A DNA stretch of 64,000 nt from Aquidulcibacter paucihalophilus (GTDB taxonomy: Bacteria; Pseudomonadota; Alphaproteobacteria; Caulobacterales; Caulobacteraceae). Shown here in pieces: positions 40,909-51,318 of this stretch. How positions within the stretch are numbered: position 1 is the stretch's first letter; every line of letters begins with the position of its first letter. Location: positions 372,001 through 436,000 of the forward strand of contig CP127384.1 of assembly GCA_030285985.1 (NCBI GenBank), given 5' to 3'. Position numbers and translations under genes: made by a program. The notes beneath the pieces were generated by a model. The model saw only the letters and a program-made list of their open reading frames with translations, was not told the origin of the DNA and made no database searches.

Positions 40909-42107
40909 TACCTGCCCGGCCGCTGCGTCATCGCGCTCGCCGGGGCCAGCTGCAGGCCGCGGGCGTCCATGTCGGCGGTCCAGCGGGCCACGGCCTCGAC
41001 CGTCACCGGATAGCTGAAGCCTGTCCCCAGCGCCTGGCCACGGCCCTTGGCCAGGGCCTCCAGCGCGTTCAGCTGGGCCACGATGGCTGTTGGATTCTGC
41101 TCTTCGTCGATGATGCGGTTGGCGCTCGCCCGGGCCCAGGCCCCGGGCCGGCGGCTCATCGATCCGTCGTCGAGGAAGGCCACGCCGCGCTGGCGCAGGA
41201 TGCTCATGAAGGCGTTCATGCCCGCGTCCGAGCTCGCGAACCGGTCGCCCATATAGTTGGTGACCCCGAAATAGCCGGTCGCCCGTCCCAGCAGCCAGTT
41301 CATCCGCGCCTGGATGTCGGCCGCCTCGGCCGAGGCCAGCAGGGTATGCGGGCCGGGGTCATTGTCGGGGTAGCCCGACGGCTCCATCGGCATTTCCAGC
41401 ATGACCTCATGGCCCTGGGCGCGCGCCAGGTCGATCCAGCCCTGCAGGCCTTCGGCATAGGGGACGAAGCTCAGTGTCACCTCGGCGGGCAGCCGCTCGA
41501 TGGCGGCGCGCGTGGTGACGGCGTTCAGGCCGAGGCCGCCGACGATAATGGACACCCGCGGCCGGCCATTCGAGCGGAACGGGCGGGCATAGGCCTGGGC
41601 CGGGACGCGGCCATCGGTGGCGATGGTCGGCAGCGGGCCGTTGGGGCCCGGCTGGCTCAGACCGGCGATGGGGGCCGCGGGCAGGGGGCTGGCGGCGACG
41701 CGTGGGGCGGTCACCGGCGCACCATTGCCCGACACTGTGGCACCGTTGGGCAGGGTGATCACGGCCTCGCCGCCCAGGGCGGGATCGACGGTGCCGCCGT
41801 CTGCGGCGAGGTCCTGCCAGGAGCCGTAGGCGCCCACCGAGAAGGCTTCCAGACCGCTCGGGGCTGGAGCCGCCACCGGCGCTTCGCGCTTCAGCGCGGC
41901 GCGGGCCGAGGGGGCACCGGCGCGCGGGTCACCCAGCACGGTGATGAACAGGGCGGCGGCGCCGAGCAGCAGCAGGCCGGCACCGGCGACGGCGACGGGC
42001 GGCTTCTTCAGGATGCGGCCGACGGGGGCGAGATTTTCACGCAGCGAACGGCGCACCGGTGGCGCTCCGGCGGTCGTGGCGAGAACAGACTGGCGCTTGG
42101 CGAACAT
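40908..42107 (-). CDS. Divergent polysaccharide deacetylase (YibQ-like)
   Basis: The 399-residue product has a cytoplasmic N-terminus, one transmembrane helix (about residues 38-58), an Ala/Pro-rich linker and a C-terminal NodB-like barrel. Family segments include RPRVSIIVGGLGLN, AIERLPAEVTLSFVPYAEGL, GHEVMLEMPMEPSGYP and YFGVTNYMGDRFAS. This divergent family (Polysacc_deac_2) is commonly next to the ctpA and envC genes, as here, which suggests a cell-wall role. The substrate is unknown. Confidence 0.9.
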   Translation of the reverse strand: MFAKRQSVLATTAGAPPVRRSLRENLAPVGRILKKPPVAVAGAGLLLLGAAALFITVLGDPRAGAPSARAALKREAPVAAPAPSGLEAFSVGAYGSWQDLAADGGTVDPALGGEAVITLPNGATVSGNGAPVTAPRVAASPLPAAPIAGLSQPGPNGPLPTIATDGRVPAQAYARPFRSNGRPRVSIIVGGLGLNAVTTRAAIERLPAEVTLSFVPYAEGLQGWIDLARAQGHEVMLEMPMEPSGYPDNDPGPHTLLASAEAADIQARMNWLLGRATGYFGVTNYMGDRFASSDAGMNAFMSILRQRGVAFLDDGSMSRRPGAWARASANRIIDEEQNPTAIVAQLNALEALAKGRGQALGTGFSYPVTVEAVARWTADMDARGLQLAPASAMTQRPGR

Positions 42108-42225
42108 GGGCAGGACTGGACGCTCGAACGGGGGTCCGCGAAGCGGACTCCTTCAGGCCTCACAGTGGCGGGCGTCGGTTAAGAAAGCCTAACGCGCCGT
42201 TATCCATGTGTCGTCCCTGGCCGCG

Positions 42226-43596
42226 TCAGTTTTCCGGCGCGGGCTCCGGCTCGCCCGCGGCCAGGGCGGTGCCCGGCTCGGTCACGACGATGCCCTCGGG
42301 CGCGGCCGCCAGCTGGGCCAGGTTTCCGCCCGCCCGCAGCACGTCGAAGGCCCGTTCCAGCTGATAGTCCTTGTCCTCGGGCCAGCCTTCGCCGGGGGCC
42401 TCGTGCGGGGTGTGCGGTCCCTTGCGCTCGGCCCCGATGGAGGCGTCCAGCGCCGTGGCGTAGGCGGCTTCGGAATAGATGAAGTTCGACCGGGACACGA
42501 TCCGGGCCTCGGCCAGCGAGCGCGACACTTCCAGATCGGGCTCGATGCCGATCTTCTGGATCGAGGCCCCCGAGGGCGTGTAGTAGCGCGCCGTCGTGAT
42601 CGACAGGGCACCGTCGGCGCCGTTGCGCAGCGGAATGACGGTCTGGACCGAGCCCTTGCCGAAGCTGGTCAGGCCCACGATCGTGGCCCGCTGGTGGTCC
42701 TTCAGGGCACCGGCGACGATCTCCGAGGCCGAGGCCGAGCCGTAGTTGATCAGCACCACCAGGGGCAGGCCGCCGGTCAGGTCGCCCGGCCGCGCGCCGT
42801 AGCGCTGGATCTGGTCGGCCTTGCGCCCGCGCTGGCTGACGATTTCGCCGCGTTCCAGGAAGGCGTCGGAGACCGCGATGGCCGCGTCCAGCAGGCCGCC
42901 GCCATTGTTCCGCAGATCCAGCACATAGCCCTTGATGCCGGGGTTCTCGGCCTTGAGGCGGGTGATGGTCTCGCCCAGTTCGCGGCCGGTGTTCTCGTTG
43001 AAGGTCGAGACGCGCAGATAGGCGAAGTCGCCCTCGATGCGGCCGGTGACGGATTCGATCTTGATGACCTCACGCGTCAGGGTCACCTCGCGCGGCTCCT
43101 CGCCGTCGCGCAGGAAGGTGACCTGAACCGAGGTGCCGACGGCCCCGCGCAGTTTCTCGGAGACCTGGCTCACGGTCAGGCCCGCGGCGCTCTGGCCCTC
43201 GATGGAGGAGATGACGTCCCCGGCGTTGACGCCGGCGCGGGCGGCGGGCCCGCCGTCCATGGGCGAGATCACCTTCACCAGACCGCCCTCGGCCTGGATG
43301 GTCAGCCCCACGCCCGAATAGGCGCCCGAGGTCCGCTCCTGAAGCTCGTCGAAACCGGCCGGCGGCAGATAGTTCGAATGGGGATCCAGCGCCGACATCA
43401 TGCCCTGCAGCGCCGCCTCGATCAGCTTCTTGTCGTCGACCGGGACGACATAGGCCTGTTCGACGATGCCCAGCACATCACCGAACAGCGCCAGCATCCG
43501 GAACGCCTCGTTGCGCGGGGTCTGGCCTGTCGCGCTCGCGGCGCCCAGCCCCACCAGGGTCACGGCGGCGGCGCCAACCAGCAACAATTTACGCAT
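42226..43596 (-). CDS. ctpA: S41 carboxyl-terminal processing protease CtpA
   Basis: This periplasmic serine protease trims cell-envelope proteins and hydrolases. The 456-residue product has a signal peptide (MRKLLLVGAAAVTLVGLGA), a PDZ domain (about residues 85-160), and a Ser/Lys dyad visible in INYGSASASEIVAGAL and SFGKGSVQTV. The start at 43596 is chosen by the signal peptide; the frame is open back to 43815 through repeat DNA. It lies downstream of the envC-like gene on the same strand, separated by a repeat-rich spacer. Confidence 0.94.
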   Translation of the reverse strand: MRKLLLVGAAAVTLVGLGAASATGQTPRNEAFRMLALFGDVLGIVEQAYVVPVDDKKLIEAALQGMMSALDPHSNYLPPAGFDELQERTSGAYSGVGLTIQAEGGLVKVISPMDGGPAARAGVNAGDVISSIEGQSAAGLTVSQVSEKLRGAVGTSVQVTFLRDGEEPREVTLTREVIKIESVTGRIEGDFAYLRVSTFNENTGRELGETITRLKAENPGIKGYVLDLRNNGGGLLDAAIAVSDAFLERGEIVSQRGRKADQIQRYGARPGDLTGGLPLVVLINYGSASASEIVAGALKDHQRATIVGLTSFGKGSVQTVIPLRNGADGALSITTARYYTPSGASIQKIGIEPDLEVSRSLAEARIVSRSNFIYSEAAYATALDASIGAERKGPHTPHEAPGEGWPEDKDYQLERAFDVLRAGGNLAQLAAAPEGIVVTEPGTALAAGEPEPAPEN

Positions 43597-43734
43597 CGGG
43601 GTTCTTTCAGCGGACAGGGAGGCGGCTCTTGGTCGGGCAGTTACGGACCGACCGGCGACGAAATCGTGGCCGATCGGCGATTCCCGGATAAAATCAGCGT
43701 CATCGGCGGATGGGAAGCAGTTTCGCTGAAGGGG

Positions 43735-43851
43735 TGATTGGTGGTTGGTGGCTGGTGACTGGCAGGTTCCAGAACAGGCACCCGGCCCGCGAACCCGAAA
43801 ATCACCAATCACCAATCACCAATCACCAATCACCAGCCACCAGCCACTCAC
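43735..43851. repeat. Heptamer tandem repeat forming an inverted repeat
   Basis: Five exact copies of ATCACCA (43801-43835) are followed by two degenerate copies (GCCACCA, GCCACTC). About 40 bp before, 43735-43762 carries the reverse complement pattern (TGATTGGTGGTTGGTGG and so on), so the spacer can fold into a long hairpin. It lies between envC and ctpA and reaches the envC stop codon. Confidence 0.75.
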
Positions 43852-44930
43852 CTCAACCAGGGCTCCGGATCGATCGGCCGCTCGTCGCGGCGCAGTTCGA
43901 ACGCCGGCTCGCCGTCCGCGCCGGTCCGGCCCAGGCTCTGGCCGTCCACGACACGGTCGCCGGCCTCGACCGAGACCTCATCCAGCCCGGAGATCACCGC
44001 GCGCCAGCCGGGGCCGAGGTCGAGGATCACGACCTGCCCCCAACCGCTCAGCGGCCCGACGAAGGCGACCTGCGCCGCGGCAGGGGCGCGGACCTCCGCG
44101 CTGCCGGCGCGCCAGCTCCAGCCGCTCGACCCTTGGCCGAAACGCCGCGACGGCGCGCCCTCGACCGGCGGGGACAGACGGCTGCGTCCGGCGGGCAGGC
44201 GGGCCGAGGCCGGCTCTACCTCGGTCCCGGGCGGCGGGACGGCGGCACCCAGCGAGCGCAGCCGGGCCTCCAGCACGCGAGCGGCCGTTTCAGCGCCCTC
44301 GGCCTCGGCCTTCAGCACCGCCTGAAGCCCGGCCTTGCGCCCGGTCAGGGCCTCGATTTCGGCGCGCCGGTCGCCCCGGGCGCTTTCGGTGGTGAACAGC
44401 TGTTCGCTGTTCAGCGCGCTGAGCCGGCGGACCCGGACCACCTCGGCCTGACGGTCGGCAAGGCCCTGGGCCTGGGCCTGCAGCGCCGGCGCCATGGCGC
44501 GCATCAGTATGGCGGCCCGCACGGTGTCCACGGCCTTGTCGGCGGGGACCAGCAGCGGCGGCGGCGGGCGTCGGCTCATCATCTGCAGGGCGGACAGCAA
44601 CCGGCCCTGCCGGCCCCGTGCCCGGGACAGCTGGGCCACCAGCGCCGCCTCGCGGGCGCTCAGCTCGCGCAGCCGGGCCCGCTGGCCGGCGATGACGGCG
44701 TCGTCCTGTCCGACCGCGGCGCGCAGTTCGGTCAGCTGGCCCTCCAGCCGGGCGATCTCGCGGGCGGCCTCGGCGGCCTCCGCGCGCAGGCGCAGGGCGC
44801 GGGCGCGCTCGTCACGGAACTCGGCCTGCAGCCGGCCGACCTCGGCCGCCGGCGGCGACTGGCGCGCGATCGCCGCCACAGGCAGGGCAATCAGGCTCAG
44901 GCAGAAGATCAGGATCGGGGCGCGCATCAA
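43848..44930 (-). CDS. EnvC-like murein hydrolase activator (degenerate LytM domain)
   Basis: The 360-residue exported product has a signal peptide, then two long coiled-coil segments (about residues 28-115 and 150-235), then a C-terminal M23/LytM fold. The zinc-binding residues of active LytM enzymes are not seen: the usual HxxxD and HxH positions read WSWRAGSAE and FELRR. As for EnvC, it is therefore predicted to activate an amidase at the division site and not to cut peptidoglycan itself. Its start overlaps the rlmH stop. Confidence 0.9.
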   Translation of the reverse strand: MMRAPILIFCLSLIALPVAAIARQSPPAAEVGRLQAEFRDERARALRLRAEAAEAAREIARLEGQLTELRAAVGQDDAVIAGQRARLRELSAREAALVAQLSRARGRQGRLLSALQMMSRRPPPPLLVPADKAVDTVRAAILMRAMAPALQAQAQGLADRQAEVVRVRRLSALNSEQLFTTESARGDRRAEIEALTGRKAGLQAVLKAEAEGAETAARVLEARLRSLGAAVPPPGTEVEPASARLPAGRSRLSPPVEGAPSRRFGQGSSGWSWRAGSAEVRAPAAAQVAFVGPLSGWGQVVILDLGPGWRAVISGLDEVSVEAGDRVVDGQSLGRTGADGEPAFELRRDERPIDPEPWLR

Positions 44931-45391
44931 TCCCGATGATAGGGTGATCCGGCCAGAATGGTCACGGCGCGATACAGCTGTTCCGCCAGCATCGCCCGCG
45001 CCAGCGCATGCGGCCAGGTCTGCGGCCCGAAGGCGAGGGTTGAGCCTGCCGCCGCCCGCACGCTCTCATCCAGCCCGTCGGCCCCGCCGATAGCGAACAC
45101 CAGCCGCCGCTCGCCGCGATCCCGCAGCAGGGCGATATGGTCGGCGAAGGCGCGGCTGGAGAAGGTCTTGCCGCGCTCGTCGCAGGCGATCAGATGCGCC
45201 CCTTCGGCGGCCTTCAGGATCAGCTCGGCCTCGGGTGCCTTGCCCGGCTTGCGCGGTTCCAGATCGACCAGCTCGAGCGGGCCAAGACCGAGGGCCCGAC
45301 CGGCCAGGGTGGCGCGCTCGGCATAGTCGGCCGCCAGCACGGCCTCGGGTCCCCGCCCCGGCTTGCCGATGGCGATGACGGCCAGCTTCAT
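44927..45391 (-). CDS. rlmH: 23S rRNA (pseudouridine-1915 N3)-methyltransferase RlmH
   Basis: RlmH methylates pseudouridine 1915 in helix 69 of 23S rRNA. The 154-residue SPOUT-type product has the SAM-binding knot segments LVFAIGGADGLDESVR and the C-terminal signature ARAMLAEQLYRAVTILAGSPYHR. It sits between rsfS and envC, the usual alphaproteobacterial order. Confidence 0.95.
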   Translation of the reverse strand: MKLAVIAIGKPGRGPEAVLAADYAERATLAGRALGLGPLELVDLEPRKPGKAPEAELILKAAEGAHLIACDERGKTFSSRAFADHIALLRDRGERRLVFAIGGADGLDESVRAAAGSTLAFGPQTWPHALARAMLAEQLYRAVTILAGSPYHRD

Positions 45392-45417
45392 GGGGTCAGG
45401 ACTTCGGGCTCAGGAGA

Positions 45418-45819
45418 TCAGGCGCGCGCGTCGACGCGGTGGCCGCTCTCGACCGACCAGATCTTCTCGATGTTGTAGAAGGCGCGCACTTCCGGGCGGA
45501 ACAGGTGGACGATGACGTCCCCCGCATCCAGCAGCACCCAGTCGCAGTGCGGCAGGCCCGAAACCTTGACCTTGCCGAGACCGGTTTCCTTCAGCGTGCG
45601 CTGCAGGTGGTCGGCCAGGGCGCCGACGTGACGGTGCGACCGCCCGGAGGCGATGATCATGGTGTCGGCCATCGGGCTTTTGCCCTTCAGGTCGATAAGG
45701 ACGATGTCCTGGGCCTTGTCGTCGTCGAGACGCGACAGGATGGCCGTTTCCAGAGCGGTGGAGCCGACGGGAAGGGGAGCCTGCGGACCGTCGGATTGGA
45801 TGGGCTCGAATTCGTCCAT
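45418..45819 (-). CDS. rsfS: Ribosomal silencing factor RsfS
   Basis: RsfS binds L14 on the large subunit and blocks subunit joining in stationary phase. The 133-residue product has the family core DDDKAQDIVLIDLKGKS, DTMIIASGRSHRHVGALAD and WVLLDAGDVIVHLFRPEVRAFYNIEKIW. It is preceded by nadD and followed by rlmH, both on the same strand. Confidence 0.95.
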   Translation of the reverse strand: MDEFEPIQSDGPQAPLPVGSTALETAILSRLDDDKAQDIVLIDLKGKSPMADTMIIASGRSHRHVGALADHLQRTLKETGLGKVKVSGLPHCDWVLLDAGDVIVHLFRPEVRAFYNIEKIWSVESGHRVDARA

Positions 45820-45910
45820 CTCGTGCGCCGTGTTGGCGGCGTCTTGCGCGTCGTGCGCGGGCGAGGGGGTCAGCGGAGGGCTCCGGGGAGATTACTAAAG
45901 CGGAAGCCTA

Positions 45911-46615
45911 TCACAAACGCGCGGCGGCGTCACGCGCGGCCCGCAGCGCCGTTGAGGATCGGGGATTCAGCGGGGCCGTCAGATAGGTCCAAGCGGGCGC
46001 GTCGAGTGCCGGCACCAGTCGCGCACGGGCGGCCGGAACCCGCGCGGAGGCGAAGCGCGCGGCGGCCGGGGCGGTGCGGCTGTCCAGCTGGCTGCCCGGT
46101 CGGGCGATCACCGCCATGGGCATCATCCGCATGATGTCGGTCCAGCCGCGCCATTTGTGAAAGCCGGCCAGATTGTCCGACCCCATCAGCCAGACAAAGC
46201 GCACGCCGGGGTGCCGGGCCGTCAGGGCGCGCAGGGTGTCGACGGTCCACTGCGTGCCGATCCGGGTCTCGAAATCCGACACCACCATGGACGGCCCCGC
46301 CGCCGCCATGGCCGCCGCGGCCCGCGCCGAGGCCATCCGCTCGGCCAGCGGCGCACTGTCGCGGGCGTCCTTGAGCGGGTTCTGCGGTGACACCAGCCAG
46401 ATCACGCGGTCCAGCCCCAGCCGCCGCATGGCCGTCTCGGCGACATGGGCGTGGCCGTCATGGGCCGGATTGAATGAGCCGCCGAACAGACCGACGGCCA
46501 TGCCGGGCGACAGGTCCAGCCCATCGCGCAGGGCGCCGGGTCTGGGTCCTCTGGCCTTGGGCGCGGGTCCGGCGTGGAAGAAGGGCAAGACGGGCTCGCG
46601 GGGGCTTATGCTCAC
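45911..46615 (-). CDS. nadD: Nicotinate-nucleotide adenylyltransferase NadD
   Basis: NadD adenylates nicotinate mononucleotide in NAD synthesis. The nucleotidyltransferase motif is GLFGGSFNPAHDGHAHVA, and the WLVSPQNPLK segment is conserved. The annotated start is GTG 46615, which gives about 40 residues before the core and lacks a clear ribosome site. A later start such as the Met just before VGLFGG would give the usual length, so the start is uncertain. Confidence 0.9.
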   Translation of the reverse strand: MSISPREPVLPFFHAGPAPKARGPRPGALRDGLDLSPGMAVGLFGGSFNPAHDGHAHVAETAMRRLGLDRVIWLVSPQNPLKDARDSAPLAERMASARAAAAMAAAGPSMVVSDFETRIGTQWTVDTLRALTARHPGVRFVWLMGSDNLAGFHKWRGWTDIMRMMPMAVIARPGSQLDSRTAPAAARFASARVPAARARLVPALDAPAWTYLTAPLNPRSSTALRAARDAAARL

Positions 46616-46744
46616 AAGGGAGCTAACACGCCGCCCCTCCCGTGTCGCCTGCGATCAACGGCCCAATTTTTTGCATGGGCCGGAAATCCTGACGCTCCGT
46701 GTCAGGTGATGCGGAACAGGGTGCCGATCTCACAGGAGACGCTC

Positions 46745-47296
46745 ATGACCCTTTCCCGCCCCCGCCGCCGGTCCGTCCTGCAGGCCGCCGCCGCCCTGGC
46801 CGCTGCCGGCACCGTCCCCGCCTCGGCCCAGACGGCCCCGCTGCCTGCGCGAGCCGGCGAATTCGATTTCCTCTCCGGTGAGTGGCGGATCGCCCACCGC
46901 CGCCTGAAGGCGCCCGGCGACTGGGATGTCTTCGAGGGCGAGGCGACCTGCTGGAGCATCCTCGGCGGCGTCGCTCACGTGGAGGAGCTGCGCATCCCGG
47001 CGCGGGACTTCAGCGGCTTGGGTCTGAGAACCCTCGACGCCGCCAACGGCGTCTGGCTCGACTACTGGATGAACGCGAAAGTCGGCGTCCCGGGCGCGGC
47101 GGGGACGCCGGGCCGGTTCATCGACGGCGCCGGCAATTTCGATACGCCGGATACGGAAGACGGCCAGCCGGTGATCTATCGCGGCTGCTGGGACCAGATC
47201 ACCGCTACCGGCTGCCGCTGGCGCCAGGGCGTTTCGCGCGACGGCGGAACGACCTGGGACTGGGGCTGGATCATGGAATGGACGCGGGTCGCCTGA
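46745..47296 (+). CDS. Tat-exported hypothetical protein, DUF1579-like
   Basis: The 183-residue product starts at ATG 46745, preceded by AGGAG. A twin-arginine signal (RPRRRSVLQAAAALAAAG) ends at PASAQ. The mature part has FDFLSGEWRIAHRRLK, then ATCWSILGGVAHVEEL and WLDYWMNAKVG. This resembles DUF1579-type lipocalin-like folds that bind small ligands. The function is unknown. Two short hairpins (CGGCCC/GGGCCG and CCTGAC/GTCAGG) lie in the upstream spacer. Confidence 0.78.
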   Translation: MTLSRPRRRSVLQAAAALAAAGTVPASAQTAPLPARAGEFDFLSGEWRIAHRRLKAPGDWDVFEGEATCWSILGGVAHVEELRIPARDFSGLGLRTLDAANGVWLDYWMNAKVGVPGAAGTPGRFIDGAGNFDTPDTEDGQPVIYRGCWDQITATGCRWRQGVSRDGGTTWDWGWIMEWTRVA

Positions 47297-47302
47297 AGGC
47301 GA

Positions 47303-48418
<1,116 letters not shown>

Positions 48419-48532
48419 CGGCTTATGCCTCAAGAGCACGGCGATTTACAGGCGAAGGCGGACGGTCGGCCTTAAACGGATCGTAAGCGTGGCCGGAACA
48501 GGGTGTCCGGGAATGTTCACGGAGAGATCAGA

Positions 48533-49315
48533 ATGATCTCGTTGACGGCCGTTTCGGCCTCGCCACTTCCCGCCTGGCGTACCCCGTTGCCGGGCAGGTC
48601 CCGGCCCGCCGCGGAGGCGTCGCCGGGGTTCGGCCTCCCGTCCCTCTCCGATCTGCGCGACGCACAGAGGTCGATGCGGAAGGAGATGGCGGCAAGGAAG
48701 GTCCAGGCCGTGCGCGAACGCCGCGACGCCCTGATGCTGCTGGTGAAGATCGACCCGAAAGCGGCGCTGAAGATGACCGCCGCGCTGGCGAAGGAGCTCG
48801 GGTCGGCGGTGGCGGACTATGTCGAGGCTGGCGGCCGGAACGTCACCGACGGCGAGATGGCCCTGATGCGTCGGGACGCGATGGAGGCCCGCGAGGCGGC
48901 CGATACGGCGCTGAACGGCTTGCCCGCAGAGCCTGAAGAGTCCGGTGCGGAGGCGCGCGAGGTGCTGGCCGGGTCGGCACCCGCGGTCGTCGATGCTGAG
49001 CTGAAGCGGGCCCAGGCTGCCTATGCCGCCGCTTTCAGCGTCGCCGATGCGCGCGACGAGAGGGCCGACCGGGCGGAGGCCGTCCTCGGCGTGGCCGTGG
49101 CCGACCGCGGCTTCTTCCAGCAGGTGAAAGAGGCGCTCGCCGAGCTCAAGGAGGCGCGCGAGAAGATCAAGGCCAACTGGGCCCATCCGAGGGCACCGGG
49201 CCGGGACGACTGGAAAGAGGCCGACAAGGAGATGGCCGAGCTCGAGAAGGCCATCGACATGGCCCCGACCGGAACGCCGGAGCTGGCATCGACGGGCGCG
49301 TCGGTTCAGGCCTGA
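48533..49315 (+). CDS. Hypothetical helical protein
   Basis: The 260-residue product starts at ATG 48533 after GGAGAG; a GTG at 48503 is possible but has no good ribosome site. It is rich in Ala, Glu, Arg and Lys and mostly helical, with likely coiled coils at about residues 45-75, 155-185 and 195-235. No signal peptide or known domain is seen. The start MISLTAVSASPLP recalls short N-termini of flagellar or cytoplasmic helical proteins in Caulobacterales, but that is only a resemblance. A perfect hairpin follows the stop codon. Confidence 0.65.
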   Translation: MISLTAVSASPLPAWRTPLPGRSRPAAEASPGFGLPSLSDLRDAQRSMRKEMAARKVQAVRERRDALMLLVKIDPKAALKMTAALAKELGSAVADYVEAGGRNVTDGEMALMRRDAMEAREAADTALNGLPAEPEESGAEAREVLAGSAPAVVDAELKRAQAAYAAAFSVADARDERADRAEAVLGVAVADRGFFQQVKEALAELKEAREKIKANWAHPRAPGRDDWKEADKEMAELEKAIDMAPTGTPELASTGASVQA

Positions 49316-49339
49316 GCCCTCTCCCGTCAGGGAGAGGGC
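49316..49339. terminator. Hairpin between convergent genes
   Basis: A perfect 10-bp stem (GCCCTCTCCC paired with GGGAGAGGGC) with a GTCA tetraloop starts right after the stop codon and precedes the end of ald. There is no T run; it may end transcription from both sides. Confidence 0.6.
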
Positions 49340-49348
49340 CCGGAAACC

Positions 49349-50467
<1,119 letters not shown>

Positions 50468-50609
50468 GACCGTTTCCTTCTGATCAGGACGGGCCGATCT
50501 ACGGCGGCTCCGTTTCGGGCGGCAATCTAGCGGCGGTTTGACCGCAGGTTCCTGTTCTTTTCGTCGTGTGAACGCTGTAAAGTCGCAGAACCTGCGAAGG
50601 AGTGCGCTC

Positions 50610-51086
50610 TTGAAGACTGTTTCTGCTGTCGCCCTCGACGACACCGACCGCAAGATGATCCGCGCCCTGCAAGGCGACGGCCGCATGACCAACGCTGACC
50701 TGGCCCGGACGGTGAACCTGTCCGAGAGTGCCTGCCTGCGTCGGCTCCGGGCGCTGGAGGCCGCCGAGGTCATCAGCCGCTACGCCGCCATCATCAACGA
50801 ACGCGCCGTCGGCCTGCCGATCAGCGTCTTCGTGACCGTGACCCTCTCGTCCCAGGCCGAGGCCTCCCTGACCGCCTTCGAGACCGCCATCTCAACGGTG
50901 CCGGAGGTGGTGGAGTGCTATCTGATGACCGGCGGCTCGGACTATCTGCTGCGGCTGGTGGTGCGCGACGTCGACGACCTGGAGCGCGTCCACTCCCGCG
51001 AACTGACCCGCATCCCCGGCGTGACCCGCGTATCCTCGAGCGTGGCCATGCGCACGGTGGTCAAGCGGGGTGCGCTACCGGTCTGA
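50610..51086 (+). CDS. Lrp/AsnC-family regulator, probable regulator of ald
   Basis: The product is about 158 residues with an N-terminal winged helix (LDDTDRKMIRALQGDGRMTNADLARTVNLSESACLRRLRAL) spread over about residues 10-50 and a C-terminal RAM ligand-binding domain (VVECYLMTGGSDYLLRLVVRD). No ATG is well placed; the TTG at 50610 has AAGGAG seven bases upstream and gives the usual length. The 142-bp spacer shared with divergent ald is the likely operator region. This arrangement matches AldR-type control by alanine. Confidence 0.88.
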   Translation: MKTVSAVALDDTDRKMIRALQGDGRMTNADLARTVNLSESACLRRLRALEAAEVISRYAAIINERAVGLPISVFVTVTLSSQAEASLTAFETAISTVPEVVECYLMTGGSDYLLRLVVRDVDDLERVHSRELTRIPGVTRVSSSVAMRTVVKRGALPV

Positions 51087-51088
51087 TC

Positions 51089-51301
51089 TCAGCCTCGCCG
51101 GCCGCGCGCCACACCGATCACCGCCACCACCAGCCAGACCGCGCCGATGATCAGCAGCAGGTCGGCGACGGGCCGCGAGATGCTGTAGAGCTGATAGTCC
51201 TGCCAGCGGCCGACCGCGAACTCCGCCAGCCAGTTGGCCGCCGCGCCGATGATCAGCACCGCGACCGGCCAGACCAGCGGCTTGAGACGGCGCTGTTTCA
51301 T
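51089..51301 (-). CDS. Small two-helix membrane protein
   Basis: The 70-residue product (from ATG 51301, GGAG upstream) has two predicted transmembrane helices around residues 10-30 and 45-65, with basic ends (MKQRRLK and GRRG). It follows the DUF418 gene by 17 bp on the same strand. An in-frame start at 51316 is possible. No family is recognised. Confidence 0.65.
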   Translation of the reverse strand: MKQRRLKPLVWPVAVLIIGAAANWLAEFAVGRWQDYQLYSISRPVADLLLIIGAVWLVVAVIGVARGRRG

Positions 51302-51318
51302 GCGTGCTCCCGGCAAGG

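Noticed and set aside
43801..43850. Regular short repeats as a CRISPR array
   Set aside because: The unit is seven bases with no spacers, and no cas genes are nearby.
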